Shown here in pieces: positions 25,482 through 33,837 of a stretch of DNA of 64,000 nucleotides. A model generated the notes under the pieces. It was not told the DNA's origin and searched no databases. It saw only the letters and a program-made list of their open reading frames with translations. The position numbers and the translations under genes are program-made. The DNA lies in contig NZ_CP108427.1 of the NCBI RefSeq assembly GCF_035982055.1, positions 7,625,001-7,689,000 on the forward strand. The letters run 5' to 3'. Position 1 is the first letter of the stretch; every line of letters starts with the position of its first letter. Origin of the DNA: Streptomyces sp. NBC_01288 (GTDB taxonomy: Bacteria; Actinomycetota; Actinomycetes; Streptomycetales; Streptomycetaceae).

Positions 25482-25511
25482 TGAGGATTTGAACTGATCA
25501 CAGAAACATCA
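25482..25511 (+). promoter_or_regulatory. Probable promoter of the first NlpC/P60 gene
   Basis: TTGAAC near 25487 is followed after about 18 bases by TAGGGT, a housekeeping-type pair. TGATCAC occurs both inside this promoter and again at about 25541, near the gene start, and could be an operator pair. The rest of 25361-25570 holds only the terminator and weak CAACGT/ACGTTG arms. Confidence 0.45.
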
Positions 25512-25570
25512 CTAGGGTCAGGCCTCGAACCTCCGAACGGGTGATCACTCAATAGAAGGAGCTCGACTCC

Positions 25571-26605
25571 GTGGCGTCCCATCGTCGACCGAAGCAGCCG
25601 AGCCGCACGCGCGTCACTGTGCTGACCACCGCAGCCGCTGCCGCCGTTGTTCTCAGCTCCCAGGCCGCGAACGCCGCGCCGAGCGAGAAGCCCAACAAGG
25701 ACGAGGTCAAGGCGAAGGTCGACGCCCTCTACGAGCAGGCCGAGCAGGCCACCGAGAAGCTCGACGGCGCCCAGGAGAAGCAGGAGAAGCTCCAGAAGGA
25801 GATCTCCACCATCCAGGACAACGTCGCCCGCGGCCAGGAGGAGCTCAACAAGCTCCGGGACGGCCTCGGCACGATGGCGAGCGCCCAGTACCGCACCGGT
25901 GGCATCGACCCCTCGATCCAGCTGTTCCTGTCCTCGGACCCGGACGACTACCTCGACAAGGCGTCCACGATGGACCAGTTGAGCGCCCAGCAGGTCGAGG
26001 CGCTCACGAAGATCCAGGGCAAGCAGCGCGAACTCGCCCAGGAGCGCGCGGAGGCGAGCAGCAAGCTCAAGGACCTCTCCGCCACCCGCACCGAGCTCAA
26101 GAAGAAGAAGGACGAGGTCAAGGCGAAGCTGGCCTCGGCCCAGAAGCTCCTCAACACCCTGACCGCCGCGGAGAAGGCGGCGCTGGACCAGGAGCAGGCG
26201 CAGGCCGCCAACCGTTCCAGCTCGCGCGTGAACCTCGGCAGCACCGGTTCCGCCTCCGGCCGCGCCGCCTCCGCCTTCGCCGCCGCCCAGTCCGTGATCG
26301 GCTCCCCGTACGTCTACGGCGCCTCCGGCCCGTCCTCCTTCGACTGCTCCGGCCTGACCTCCTGGGCCTACGCGCAGGCGGGCGTCTCCATACCCCGCAC
26401 GTCCGAGGCGCAGGCGAACGCCGGCACCCGGATCTACAGCCAGAGCGACCTCAAGGTCGGCGACCTGGTCATCTTCTACGGCGACTTCCACCACGTCGGC
26501 CTCTACGCGGGCAACGGCCAGGTGCTGCACGCCCCGCACACCGGCGCCGTGGTCCGCTACGAGGCGATCGGCAATATGACCTTCGAGTTCGGCGTCCGGA
26601 TCTGA
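25571..26605 (+). CDS. Secreted NlpC/P60 peptidoglycan endopeptidase (RipA-like)
   Basis: A 344-residue cell wall hydrolase. The Sec signal ends AANAAPS. A coiled-coil region (about residues 40-200, Glu/Lys/Gln-rich) precedes the NlpC/P60 domain with catalytic Cys in FDCSGLTSW and His in FHHVGLYAGNG plus HAPHTG. It should cleave stem peptides during cell division or growth; the coiled coil commonly regulates or tethers such enzymes. GTG 25571 follows GAAGGAG. A close paralogue lies directly downstream. Confidence 0.95.
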   Translation: MASHRRPKQPSRTRVTVLTTAAAAAVVLSSQAANAAPSEKPNKDEVKAKVDALYEQAEQATEKLDGAQEKQEKLQKEISTIQDNVARGQEELNKLRDGLGTMASAQYRTGGIDPSIQLFLSSDPDDYLDKASTMDQLSAQQVEALTKIQGKQRELAQERAEASSKLKDLSATRTELKKKKDEVKAKLASAQKLLNTLTAAEKAALDQEQAQAANRSSSRVNLGSTGSASGRAASAFAAAQSVIGSPYVYGASGPSSFDCSGLTSWAYAQAGVSIPRTSEAQANAGTRIYSQSDLKVGDLVIFYGDFHHVGLYAGNGQVLHAPHTGAVVRYEAIGNMTFEFGVRI

Positions 26606-26692
26606 TCCGAGCCCGTCCGGTTCCTCTCCGGTCGTTCTCCGGCCCTTGCGCACCGCCCGAACGGGCGAATTACGACACACCGGGCTGACCCC

Positions 26693-26728
26693 ACGCCCCG
26701 CCGATGACCTGCGTCATAGGCGGGGCGT
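26693..26728 (+). terminator. Strong hairpin between the two NlpC/P60 genes
   Basis: Arms ACGCCCCGCC (26693-26702) and GGCGGGGCGT (26719-26728) enclose ATGAC-CTGC-GTCAT: 15 pairs with a single G-A mismatch and a 4-base loop. It is probably a terminator or attenuator. It also contains the ATG 26704 that opens a spurious N-terminal extension of the next gene. Confidence 0.65.
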
Positions 26729-26847
26729 CACGTTGTGTGCCTGCGGCGGTCTTTGGCCCGCACCCCTTCACAGAGCTACTGTCTGGCGCGTTTCCCCGCA
26801 CCGGGGGAGCGGTCCGTGTCCGCCAGCGGAAGGAAGTGCGGCTTCCC

Positions 26848-27870
26848 GTGGGATCCCGTCGTCGCCTTGCACCGTCCGGGTTCGACCGAGGCGCCAGTGC
26901 CGCGGTCTGTGTCCTGTCCGCCGCCGCAGCAGCACTCGGCGCCCTGCCGGCCGGCTCCGCCGTGGCCGCGCCGCACGACGACTCCCGGGCCGAGGTGGAC
27001 CGGCTCTACCACGAGGCCGAGCAGGCGACCGAGGCCTACGACAAGGCCGACGAGAGCGCCGGACAGCTGCACCGGCAGGTGAGCGACGCCCAGGACCGGA
27101 TCGCCCGGCAGCAGCAGCGCATCAACACCATGCGGGACGCGCTGGGTTCACTCGCCGGCGCCCAGTACCGCTCCGGCGGCATCGACCCCACCGTCGCGCT
27201 GCTGTTCTCCGACGACCCGGCCGACTACCTCGACAAGGCCTCCGTCCTCGACCGCATCACCACCCAGCAGGCGGGCCAGCTCAAGGACCTCCAGGAGGCC
27301 ATGCGCGAACTCGCCCAGGAACGCACCGAGGCCGCCGGGCACCTCGCCGAACTGGAGCGCAGCCGCAAGGCCGTCGCCACCCACAAGAAGACCGTCGAAC
27401 GGAAACTCGCCAAGGCCCGGCAGCTCCTCAACCGGATGCCGCTCGCCGAACGCGCCTCCTTCGACCGGGCCTCCCGCTCCACCCGCGAGGACATCCCCGA
27501 CCTCGGCGCCGGCGTCCCCTCCTCGGGCCGCGCCGCCGCAGCCGTGGCCGCCGCCCGCACGGCACTCGGCAAGCCGTACATCTGGGGCGCCAACGGCCCC
27601 GGCGGCTTCGACTGCTCCGGCCTGATGCAGTGGTCGTACGCCCACGCGGGCGTCCACCTCCCGCGCACCTCGCAGGAACAGCGCTACGCCGGCCATCGGA
27701 TCCCGCTCTCCCAGGCCCAGCCCGGCGACCTGGTCGTCTACCGCTCCGACGCCAGCCATGTCGGCATGTACGTGGGCAACGGCCAGGTCATCCACGCCCC
27801 CTACCCCGGCGCGCCGGTGCGCTACGACCCGGTCGGCATGATGCCCATCTCGTCGGTCACGAGGGTCTGA
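26848..27870 (+). CDS. Second secreted NlpC/P60 peptidoglycan endopeptidase
   Basis: A protein of about 340 residues, paralogous to the preceding gene, with a signal peptide (GSRRRLAPSGFDRG to AGSAVAAPHDD), coiled coil and NlpC/P60 domain (FDCSGLMQWSYAH, ASHVGMYVGNG, HAPYPG). Frames from 26704 begin inside a hairpin, so I use GTG 26848, with AAGGA 13 bases upstream; GTG 26836 is an alternative. The tandem arrangement and shared architecture indicate duplication, with likely division of labour in wall remodelling. Confidence 0.9.
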   Translation: MGSRRRLAPSGFDRGASAAVCVLSAAAAALGALPAGSAVAAPHDDSRAEVDRLYHEAEQATEAYDKADESAGQLHRQVSDAQDRIARQQQRINTMRDALGSLAGAQYRSGGIDPTVALLFSDDPADYLDKASVLDRITTQQAGQLKDLQEAMRELAQERTEAAGHLAELERSRKAVATHKKTVERKLAKARQLLNRMPLAERASFDRASRSTREDIPDLGAGVPSSGRAAAAVAAARTALGKPYIWGANGPGGFDCSGLMQWSYAHAGVHLPRTSQEQRYAGHRIPLSQAQPGDLVVYRSDASHVGMYVGNGQVIHAPYPGAPVRYDPVGMMPISSVTRV

Positions 27871-27900
27871 ACCCGCCCGAAAGGGTCGTACGATCGGGAA

Positions 27901-29091
27901 GTGACTGGTCGTAGGCGGGCGTCGCGCTCCGGAGTGCTCGCGCTGTGTCTGCTGCTCGGCTCGCTGGTGTCGTGCGGCGGGCAGCCGGCGGCGAACAGCG
28001 CGAAGGCGGAGGTCCAGAGCCTCCTCGACCGCCGGTCCACGGCGGTCCTGCACCACGACGAGACGGCGTACACGAGGACCGGCGCGCGCACCGCGTACGA
28101 GAACCTGAGCGCGGTCCCCTTCGCCTCCTGGTCCTACCGGCTGACCTCCCTCCACCCCAGCGGCGCCACCGCGACCGCCGACGCCGAACTGAGCTACAAG
28201 GTCAAGGGCTACGACACCTCACCCGTCACCGTCGGCCGCACGCTCGGGCTCCGCCTCACCGCCGACGGGCAGTGGTACGTCGACTCGGACAAGCCCGCGA
28301 AGAAGTCCGGCCAACAGTTGTGGGACCAGGGGAAGGTGAGCGTCGTCAAGGGCGCGCACAGCCTGGTCATGGGCGTCGGCCAGGACGCCGCCACCCTCCG
28401 CGACTACCGCTCCCTCGCGGACGACGCCGTACCGGCCGTGTCGGAGGCGTGGGGCACGGACTGGACCCGGCACGTCGTCGTGCTCGTCCCCGGCTCCCTG
28501 GACGGCATGGCGGGCCTCCTGGGCTCACCGGCGGCCTCCTACCGGGGTATCGCCGCGGTGACGACGGGCGAGGCGGGCGGCTCGGGCAGCGCGCCCGCGG
28601 ACCGGATCATCGTGAACCCGGACGCGTACGCGCTCCTGGGCTCCATGGGCAAGCAGGTGGTCCTGACCCACGAGACGACCCACGTCGCGACCCGCGCCCA
28701 CACCACCGCCGCCACCCCCCTCTGGCTCTCGGAGGGCTACGCCGACTGGATCGGCTACCGAGGCACCGGCCGCACCCCCGCCCAGGCCGCCCCGGAGCTC
28801 TACCGCGCCGTGGAGGACGGCGACCTCCCGACCGCCCTCCCCACCGACAAGGACTTCGGCTTCGACAGCGAGTCGACGAAGCTCGCGCAGGCGTACGAGG
28901 GCGGCTGGATGGCCTGCCGGATGATCGAGGACCGGTGGGGGGTCGATCAACTGGGCAAGTTCTACCGGGCTGTTGGCGCCCACAAGAAGCGGGCGGGGTC
29001 GGTGGAGGACGCGTTGAAGAGCGTGCTCGGGGTGACGTCGGGGGACTTCACGGCGGAGTGGCGGGAGTATCTGAAGGCTCAACTCGGCTGA
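27901..29091 (+). CDS. Lipoprotein with gluzincin-type metallopeptidase motif
   Basis: A 396-residue lipoprotein (signal GVLALCLLLGSLVSC). The N-terminal half resembles NTF2-like accessory domains. The C-terminal half has HETTH (zinc ligands and catalytic Glu) and downstream LWLSEGYADW, whose Glu is the expected third ligand, typical of peptidase MA-like gluzincins. It acts outside the membrane; the substrate is unknown. GTG 27901 has TACGAT 6 bases upstream and no Shine-Dalgarno, so it is probably leaderless. It follows the wall hydrolases and may share their environment. Confidence 0.85.
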   Translation: MTGRRRASRSGVLALCLLLGSLVSCGGQPAANSAKAEVQSLLDRRSTAVLHHDETAYTRTGARTAYENLSAVPFASWSYRLTSLHPSGATATADAELSYKVKGYDTSPVTVGRTLGLRLTADGQWYVDSDKPAKKSGQQLWDQGKVSVVKGAHSLVMGVGQDAATLRDYRSLADDAVPAVSEAWGTDWTRHVVVLVPGSLDGMAGLLGSPAASYRGIAAVTTGEAGGSGSAPADRIIVNPDAYALLGSMGKQVVLTHETTHVATRAHTTAATPLWLSEGYADWIGYRGTGRTPAQAAPELYRAVEDGDLPTALPTDKDFGFDSESTKLAQAYEGGWMACRMIEDRWGVDQLGKFYRAVGAHKKRAGSVEDALKSVLGVTSGDFTAEWREYLKAQLG

Positions 29092-29124
29092 TCCGGGCGG
29101 GTCTTGGCTCAGACGGGTCTTGGC

Positions 29125-30360
29125 TCAGGAAGACGCCGAAGTCGCCTTCGAGCGCGTCGCCTGGGTCGGCAGCGGCGGCACGTCCGCCCACGTGACAGAC
29201 GCGCGCCACAACTCCCGTGCGCCGGTGAGCGTCGCGGCCACCAGCAGGCCGTTGCGGACGATCAGCAGGGTCACGCCCAGTCCGTCGCTCGCGACCACGT
29301 CGGCGAACCAGATCGGGAACTCCAGGACCGTGACGAAGGCCGACGCCAGGACCAGGCCCACCGGGAGTCTCATGCGGCTGGCGCGGAAGCAGGAGCAGAC
29401 GGCCGCGAGGCCGATCAGCCAGACGACGTACTGGGGGCTGATGACGCGGCTGGTGACCGTGAACATCAGGACCGCCACGAAGGCCGCGTCCGCGAGGGTG
29501 TGGGGGAGGAAGCGGGCCGCCATCAGGCGCCAGAGCATGAGCCAGCCGAAGGCCATCGCGGTGAGGCCCAGGGCGGCGGTGCTGACCCAGTTGACGTACG
29601 GGCCGACGAACTCGACCGAGCCGTAGTTCAGGAGGACCTGGCCCGGCCAGCCGAAGTGCCGGGCCACGTGGAAGACGAGGGAGCCCAGGGACTCGACCTC
29701 CGTGCCGCGGCTGCGCTGGAAGTTCAGGAAGGCGAACGCGCCCGGCATCGACACCGCGAAGAGGGACGCGATCACCACGACCGTCACCGCCGCCGCTCCC
29801 CACGCGCGGCGCTTGACCGCGCCCAGCAGGAGCAGCGCCGGCCAGACCTTCAGCAGCGCTCCGAAGCCGGCCAGCGCTCCCATCACGCGCGGGTGCCGGG
29901 AGCCCGCGAGCAGCGCGGCCACCGCGACCGCGGTCACCATCACGTCGTAGCGCGCGTACACGGTCGGGCCGAGGAGCGGGACGCCCGCGATCCAGACCCA
30001 GGCACCGCGGAGGGTGCGGCCGGGGCGCAGGCCCGTGTACAGGAGCAGGGCCAGGACGGTCAGGTCGGCGAGGAAGGCGAGGACGAAGAACGCCGACGCG
30101 TAGTCCAGGAAGCCGAGCAGGGCGGGGGAGAGGATCGGGAGGGCGGCGGCGGGCGGGTACTGCCAGGTGACGTCGTCCAGCGGGAAGCCGCCGTGGCGGA
30201 GTGTCTCGTACCAGCCGTGGTAGATCACCGAGACGTCGCTGGTGACGTCCGGGCCCGGGAACACGAGCACCTTGAAGACGAACAGCAGGAGGACGACTCT
30301 GGTCAGGCCCCAGGTTCCCAGCAGCGGCGCCAGCCGCCGTCCCGCGCCCGCGATCTCCAC
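29125..30360 (-). CDS. Polytopic GT87-type mannosyltransferase-like protein
   Basis: An integral membrane protein of about 411 residues and 10-12 helices. GT-C glycosyltransferases use polyprenyl-phosphate sugars; the first extracytoplasmic loop contains acidic residues (PGPDVTSDVSVIYHGWYE), as expected for the catalytic Asp in this fold. Rv2181, an alpha-1,2-mannosyltransferase in lipomannan synthesis, occupies the same conserved block. I start at GTG 30360 after AGGGG; longer frames overlap the divergent promoter. It likely extends phosphatidylinositol mannosides or wall glycans, which is inference. Confidence 0.8.
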   Translation of the reverse strand: MEIAGAGRRLAPLLGTWGLTRVVLLLFVFKVLVFPGPDVTSDVSVIYHGWYETLRHGGFPLDDVTWQYPPAAALPILSPALLGFLDYASAFFVLAFLADLTVLALLLYTGLRPGRTLRGAWVWIAGVPLLGPTVYARYDVMVTAVAVAALLAGSRHPRVMGALAGFGALLKVWPALLLLGAVKRRAWGAAAVTVVVIASLFAVSMPGAFAFLNFQRSRGTEVESLGSLVFHVARHFGWPGQVLLNYGSVEFVGPYVNWVSTAALGLTAMAFGWLMLWRLMAARFLPHTLADAAFVAVLMFTVTSRVISPQYVVWLIGLAAVCSCFRASRMRLPVGLVLASAFVTVLEFPIWFADVVASDGLGVTLLIVRNGLLVAATLTGARELWRASVTWADVPPLPTQATRSKATSASS

Positions 30361-30488
30361 CTGAGCCCCTGTTCCTTGCCGTGCCGTGCAGTGCCTGCCG
30401 ATGTGGGGCACATGTTCTCCCGATCCCCTGTGCGATGGCCATGAAGCGCGGCCGTGCGGGCCTGTGAGTCGTCGTCGGGTGGGGCCGG

Positions 30489-30504
30489 TAGGGTCTGCCG
30501 CGTG
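30489..30504 (+). promoter_or_regulatory. Leaderless promoter of pimB-like gene
   Basis: TAGGGT (30489-30494) ends 7 bases before the GTG at 30502 with no Shine-Dalgarno, the spacing expected when transcription starts at the start codon. Confidence 0.5.
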
Positions 30505-31647
30505 CGCAAGACCCTGATCGTGACCAATGACTTTCCGCCCCGGCCCGGTGGCATCCAGGCGTTTCTGCACAACATGGCGCTACGGCTGGAACCCGAGCGG
30601 TTCGTCGTCTACGCCTCGACCTGGAAGCGCGGGAGGGAGGGCGCGGAGGCGACGGCGGCGTTCGACGCCGAGCAGCCCTTCACCGTCGTACGGGACGCCA
30701 CGACCATGCTGCTGCCGACGCCGGCCGCGACCCGCAGGGCCGTGGGGCTGCTGCGTGAACACGGGTGTACGGCGGTGTGGTTCGGGGCGGCTGCGCCGCT
30801 CGGGCTGATGGCGCCGGCGTTGCGGAAGGCGGGCGGGGAACGGCTCGTGGCCACGACCCACGGCCACGAGGCCGGGTGGGCCCAGCTCCCCGCCTCGCGT
30901 CAACTCCTGCACCGCATCGGGGAGTCCACCGACACGATCACCTACCTCGGTGAGTACACGCGCTCGCGTATCGCCGCCGCGCTGAGTCCGGCGGCGGCCT
31001 CGCGGATGGTCCAACTCCCGCCGGGCGTGGACGAGAAGGTCTTCCATCCCGGGTCGGGTGGGGCGGAGGTCCGAGCGCGCCTCGGGCTGACCGACCGTCC
31101 GGTGGTCGTCTGCGTCTCGCGACTCGTGCCGCGCAAGGGGCAGGACACGTTGATCCTGGCGATGCCGCGCATTCTGGTCCGTGAGCCGGAGGCCGTGCTG
31201 CTGATCGTGGGGGGCGGTCCGTACGAGAAGGACCTCCGCCGCCTCGCCCGCGAGACCGGCGTCACCGACTCCGTGCGCTTCACGGGCGCCGTTCCCTGGT
31301 CCGAACTGCCCGCGCACTACGGTGCCGGTGACGTCTTCGCGATGCCCTGCCGTACCCGGCGCGGGGGCCTCGACGTCGAAGGCCTCGGCATCGTCTACCT
31401 GGAGGCGTCCGCCACCGGCCTGCCCGTCGTGGCCGGCGACTCCGGCGGCGCGCCTGACGCCGTCCTCGACGGTGAGACCGGGTGGGTCGTACGCGGCGGT
31501 TCCCCGGAGGACGCGGCCGATCGCATCACCGCGCTGCTCGGGGATGCGGAGCTTCGCCGGAACATGGGTGAGCGGGGGCGGCAGTGGGTGGAGGAACGGT
31601 GGCGCTGGGACCTCCTGGCGGAGCGGCTCAAGGAGCAGCTGCTCTAG
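30502..31647 (+). CDS. pimB: GT4 family mannosyltransferase (PimB'-like)
   Basis: A GT-B glycosyltransferase of about 381 residues. Typical features are NDFPPRPGGIQAFLHNM at the N-terminus, the donor-binding VSRLVPRKGQDTLI and the EX7E-type segment EGLGIVYLEASATGLPVV. PimB' adds the second mannose to phosphatidylinositol monomannoside from GDP-mannose on the inner membrane face; Rv2188c sits in the same syntenic block. GTG 30502 appears leaderless. It is divergent from the GT87 gene, so two mannosylation enzymes share one promoter region. Confidence 0.85.
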   Translation: MRKTLIVTNDFPPRPGGIQAFLHNMALRLEPERFVVYASTWKRGREGAEATAAFDAEQPFTVVRDATTMLLPTPAATRRAVGLLREHGCTAVWFGAAAPLGLMAPALRKAGGERLVATTHGHEAGWAQLPASRQLLHRIGESTDTITYLGEYTRSRIAAALSPAAASRMVQLPPGVDEKVFHPGSGGAEVRARLGLTDRPVVVCVSRLVPRKGQDTLILAMPRILVREPEAVLLIVGGGPYEKDLRRLARETGVTDSVRFTGAVPWSELPAHYGAGDVFAMPCRTRRGGLDVEGLGIVYLEASATGLPVVAGDSGGAPDAVLDGETGWVVRGGSPEDAADRITALLGDAELRRNMGERGRQWVEERWRWDLLAERLKEQLL

Positions 31648-31667
31648 GGGCGCGATTCGGGGTGTGG

Positions 31668-31746
31668 GGTGAGGTGGTCGGGCGGCTGCGGGTGGAGGGT
31701 GGCTGGTCGCGCCGTTCCTCGCGCCCCTGAAAGGCAGGGGGTTGCG
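31668..31746 (-). repeat. Outer left arm of nested inverted repeat (dispersed repeat, reverse copy)
   Basis: Nearly the exact reverse complement of 32014-32092 over about 79 bases, including the shared tail CTGAAAGGCAGGGGGTTGCG. It is part of the gene-free 31648-32177 stretch. Confidence 0.8.
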
Positions 31747-31784
31747 TCGAGAGGCCGTGCTGAACTCGGGGTGCCGCGCGGGCT

Positions 31785-31840
31785 AGTCGGCGGGTGCGGG
31801 TCGTGTGTGGCTGGTCGCGCCGTTCCTCGCACCCCTAAAG
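31785..31840 (-). repeat. Inner left arm of nested inverted repeat (dispersed repeat, reverse copy)
   Basis: Contains GTGTGTGGCTGGTCGCG, reverse complementary in outline to the forward copy at 31923-31980. Confidence 0.7.
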
Positions 31841-31922
31841 ACGGCCGGCTGCGCCTGTTTGCGGGGCGCCGCGGGGTGGAGCCGAGCGTTCGCGGCTCGG
31901 CTTGCCCGTGCCCCTCGTTTTT

Positions 31923-31980
31923 AGGGGCGCGGGGAACTGCGCGCCAAGCCACACACAACCGGCACTCGCCCGACCACCTC
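31923..31980 (+). repeat. Inner right arm of nested inverted repeat (dispersed repeat, forward copy)
   Basis: AGGGGCGCGGGGAACTGCGC followed by CAAGCCACACACAACCGG; pairs with 31785-31840. Confidence 0.7.
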
Positions 31981-32013
31981 CCCCGGCACCCCGGATGGCG
32001 CCACCAAGGCCTG

Positions 32014-32092
32014 CGCAACCCCCTGCCTTTCAGGGGCGCGAGGAACTGCGCGACCAGCCACCCCCCACCCGCACCCGCCCAACCACCTCACC
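32014..32092 (+). repeat. Outer right arm of nested inverted repeat (dispersed repeat, forward copy)
   Basis: Forward copy complementary to 31668-31746. The four copies fill the ~530-base gap between the pimB-like gene and cholesterol oxidase; no ORF there has coding character. Confidence 0.8.
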
Positions 32093-32177
32093 CGGCACCC
32101 CAGTTGGCACCCCAGACGGCGCCCCAAAACCGGCGCAGCCCCTTGGCGGAACCCAATAATCCGCACATGCTGCGCGC

Positions 32178-33815
32178 ATGACAGCAAAACTGACGCAGCA
32201 TCAGCTGACGAGACGTCAAATCCTGGGCATGATCGCCCTCCAGACCGCCGCCACCGCCGGTCTCACCCGTATCGGTCTGCAGTCCGCGCAGGCCGTCGAA
32301 CCCGCGGCCGTCCAGACCGCCCCCGCGATCGTCGTCGGGTCCGGTTACGGCGGTGCGGTCGCCGCCCTCCGGCTCGGCCAGGCCGGTATCACCACCCTCG
32401 TCCTGGAGATGGGCAAGCTCTGGAACACGGCCGGGTCCGACGGCAAGATCTTCTGCTCCACCTCCGCCCCGGACCAGCGGTCCATGTGGTTCAAGACCCG
32501 CACCGAGGCCCCGCTCGCCACCTTCCTGTGGCTCGACATCGTCAACAAGGACATCGGCCTGTACCCCGGCGTCCTGGACCGCGTGCACTACGACAACATG
32601 TCCGTGTACGTGGGACGTGGCGTCGGCGGGGGTTCGCTCGTCAACGGCGGCATGGCCGTCACCCCGCTCCAGTCGTACTTCACCGAGCAGTTCCCCACCG
32701 TCGACGCCACCGAGATGTACGCCACGTACTTCCCGCGCGCCCGCACCATGCTCGGCGTCAACACCGTCGACCCGGCCTGGTTCGAGTCGACGGAGTGGTA
32801 CCAGTTCACCCGCACCTCACGGAAGGCCGCCACCACCGCCGGCCTGAAGACCACCTTCGTGCCCAACGTCTACGACTTCGGCTACATGCAGAAGGAGGCC
32901 GCAGGCACCGCCACCAAGTCCGCGCTCGCCGCCGAGGTCATCTACGGCAACAACTACGGCAAGAAGAGCCTCGACAAGACCTACCTCGCCTCCGCGCTGG
33001 GCACCGGCAAGGTCACCATCCACACCATGGAGAAGGTGAAGGGGGTCACGCGGGCGAGCGACGGGTCGTACGTCCTGACCGTCGACCGGATCGACGACAC
33101 CGGCGCGGTCGTCGAGACCAAGCAGTACAGCTGCACCTATCTGTTCCTCGGCGGCGGCAGCCTCGGCACCACCGAACTCCTCGTCCGCGCCCGGGACACG
33201 GGCACCCTCCCGGCCCTCAACGCGAGCGTCGGCGCGGGCTGGGGGACCAACGGCAACACGATGGTCGGACGCGCCAACCACATCTGGGACACGGTCGGCG
33301 CCAACGAGTCGACGATGCCGGTCATGGGCATCGACGACTGGGCCAACACCGACAACCCCGTCTTCGCGGAGATCGCCCCGCTGCCGATGGGCATCGAGCA
33401 CTGGATCAGCCTGTATCTGGCGATCACCAAGAACCCGCAGCGGGCGTCGTTCACCTACGACTCCGCCTCAGGAACGGTGAAACTCGGCTGGACCGCGGCG
33501 CAGAGCGCGGTCTCGGTCGCCATGGCGAAGAAGCTGTTCGACCGGATCAACGCGGCGAACGGGACGATCTACCGGTACGACCTGTTCGGCTCCACCAGCA
33601 AGGTCTTCGCCGACGACTTCTGCTACCACCCGCTCGGCGGCTGCGTGTTGGGCCAGGCGACCGACAACTACGGCCGGGTGAAGGGGTATTCGAAGCTGTA
33701 CATCACCGACGGCTCACTGGTGCCCGGCTCGATCGGGGTCAACCCGTTCGTGACGATCACCGCACTCGCGGAAAGGACGATGACGCGGGTCCTTGCCGAG
33801 GACACCGCGTCATAG
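32178..33815 (+). CDS. choD: Cholesterol oxidase (GMC family, Tat-exported)
   Basis: A 545-residue FAD enzyme that oxidises and isomerises cholesterol to cholest-4-en-3-one. The N-terminus has a twin-arginine signal (TRRQILGM). The FAD-binding loop reads VVGSGYGGAVAALRLGQAG. The sequence closely follows the classic Streptomyces enzyme, including the catalytic Glu in VFAEIAPLP, the His in FCYHPLGGCVLG and the Asn in GVNPFVTITALAER. There is no adjacent cytochrome P450 partner as in the choP-choA arrangement. It is convergent with the acyl-CoA ligase gene, and a long nested inverted repeat lies upstream. Confidence 0.96.
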   Translation: MTAKLTQHQLTRRQILGMIALQTAATAGLTRIGLQSAQAVEPAAVQTAPAIVVGSGYGGAVAALRLGQAGITTLVLEMGKLWNTAGSDGKIFCSTSAPDQRSMWFKTRTEAPLATFLWLDIVNKDIGLYPGVLDRVHYDNMSVYVGRGVGGGSLVNGGMAVTPLQSYFTEQFPTVDATEMYATYFPRARTMLGVNTVDPAWFESTEWYQFTRTSRKAATTAGLKTTFVPNVYDFGYMQKEAAGTATKSALAAEVIYGNNYGKKSLDKTYLASALGTGKVTIHTMEKVKGVTRASDGSYVLTVDRIDDTGAVVETKQYSCTYLFLGGGSLGTTELLVRARDTGTLPALNASVGAGWGTNGNTMVGRANHIWDTVGANESTMPVMGIDDWANTDNPVFAEIAPLPMGIEHWISLYLAITKNPQRASFTYDSASGTVKLGWTAAQSAVSVAMAKKLFDRINAANGTIYRYDLFGSTSKVFADDFCYHPLGGCVLGQATDNYGRVKGYSKLYITDGSLVPGSIGVNPFVTITALAERTMTRVLAEDTAS

Positions 33816-33837
33816 ACCAACTCCCGTACCGGGCCCG

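Noticed and set aside
25361..25570. Possible c-di-AMP (ydaO) riboswitch upstream of the NlpC/P60 gene
   Set aside because: Such riboswitches precede some Streptomyces wall hydrolase genes, but the conserved core sequences are absent here; I see a terminator and a promoter instead.
26704..26847. N-terminal extension of the second NlpC/P60 protein
   Set aside because: The ATG lies inside the intergenic hairpin and the extension disrupts a normal signal peptide.
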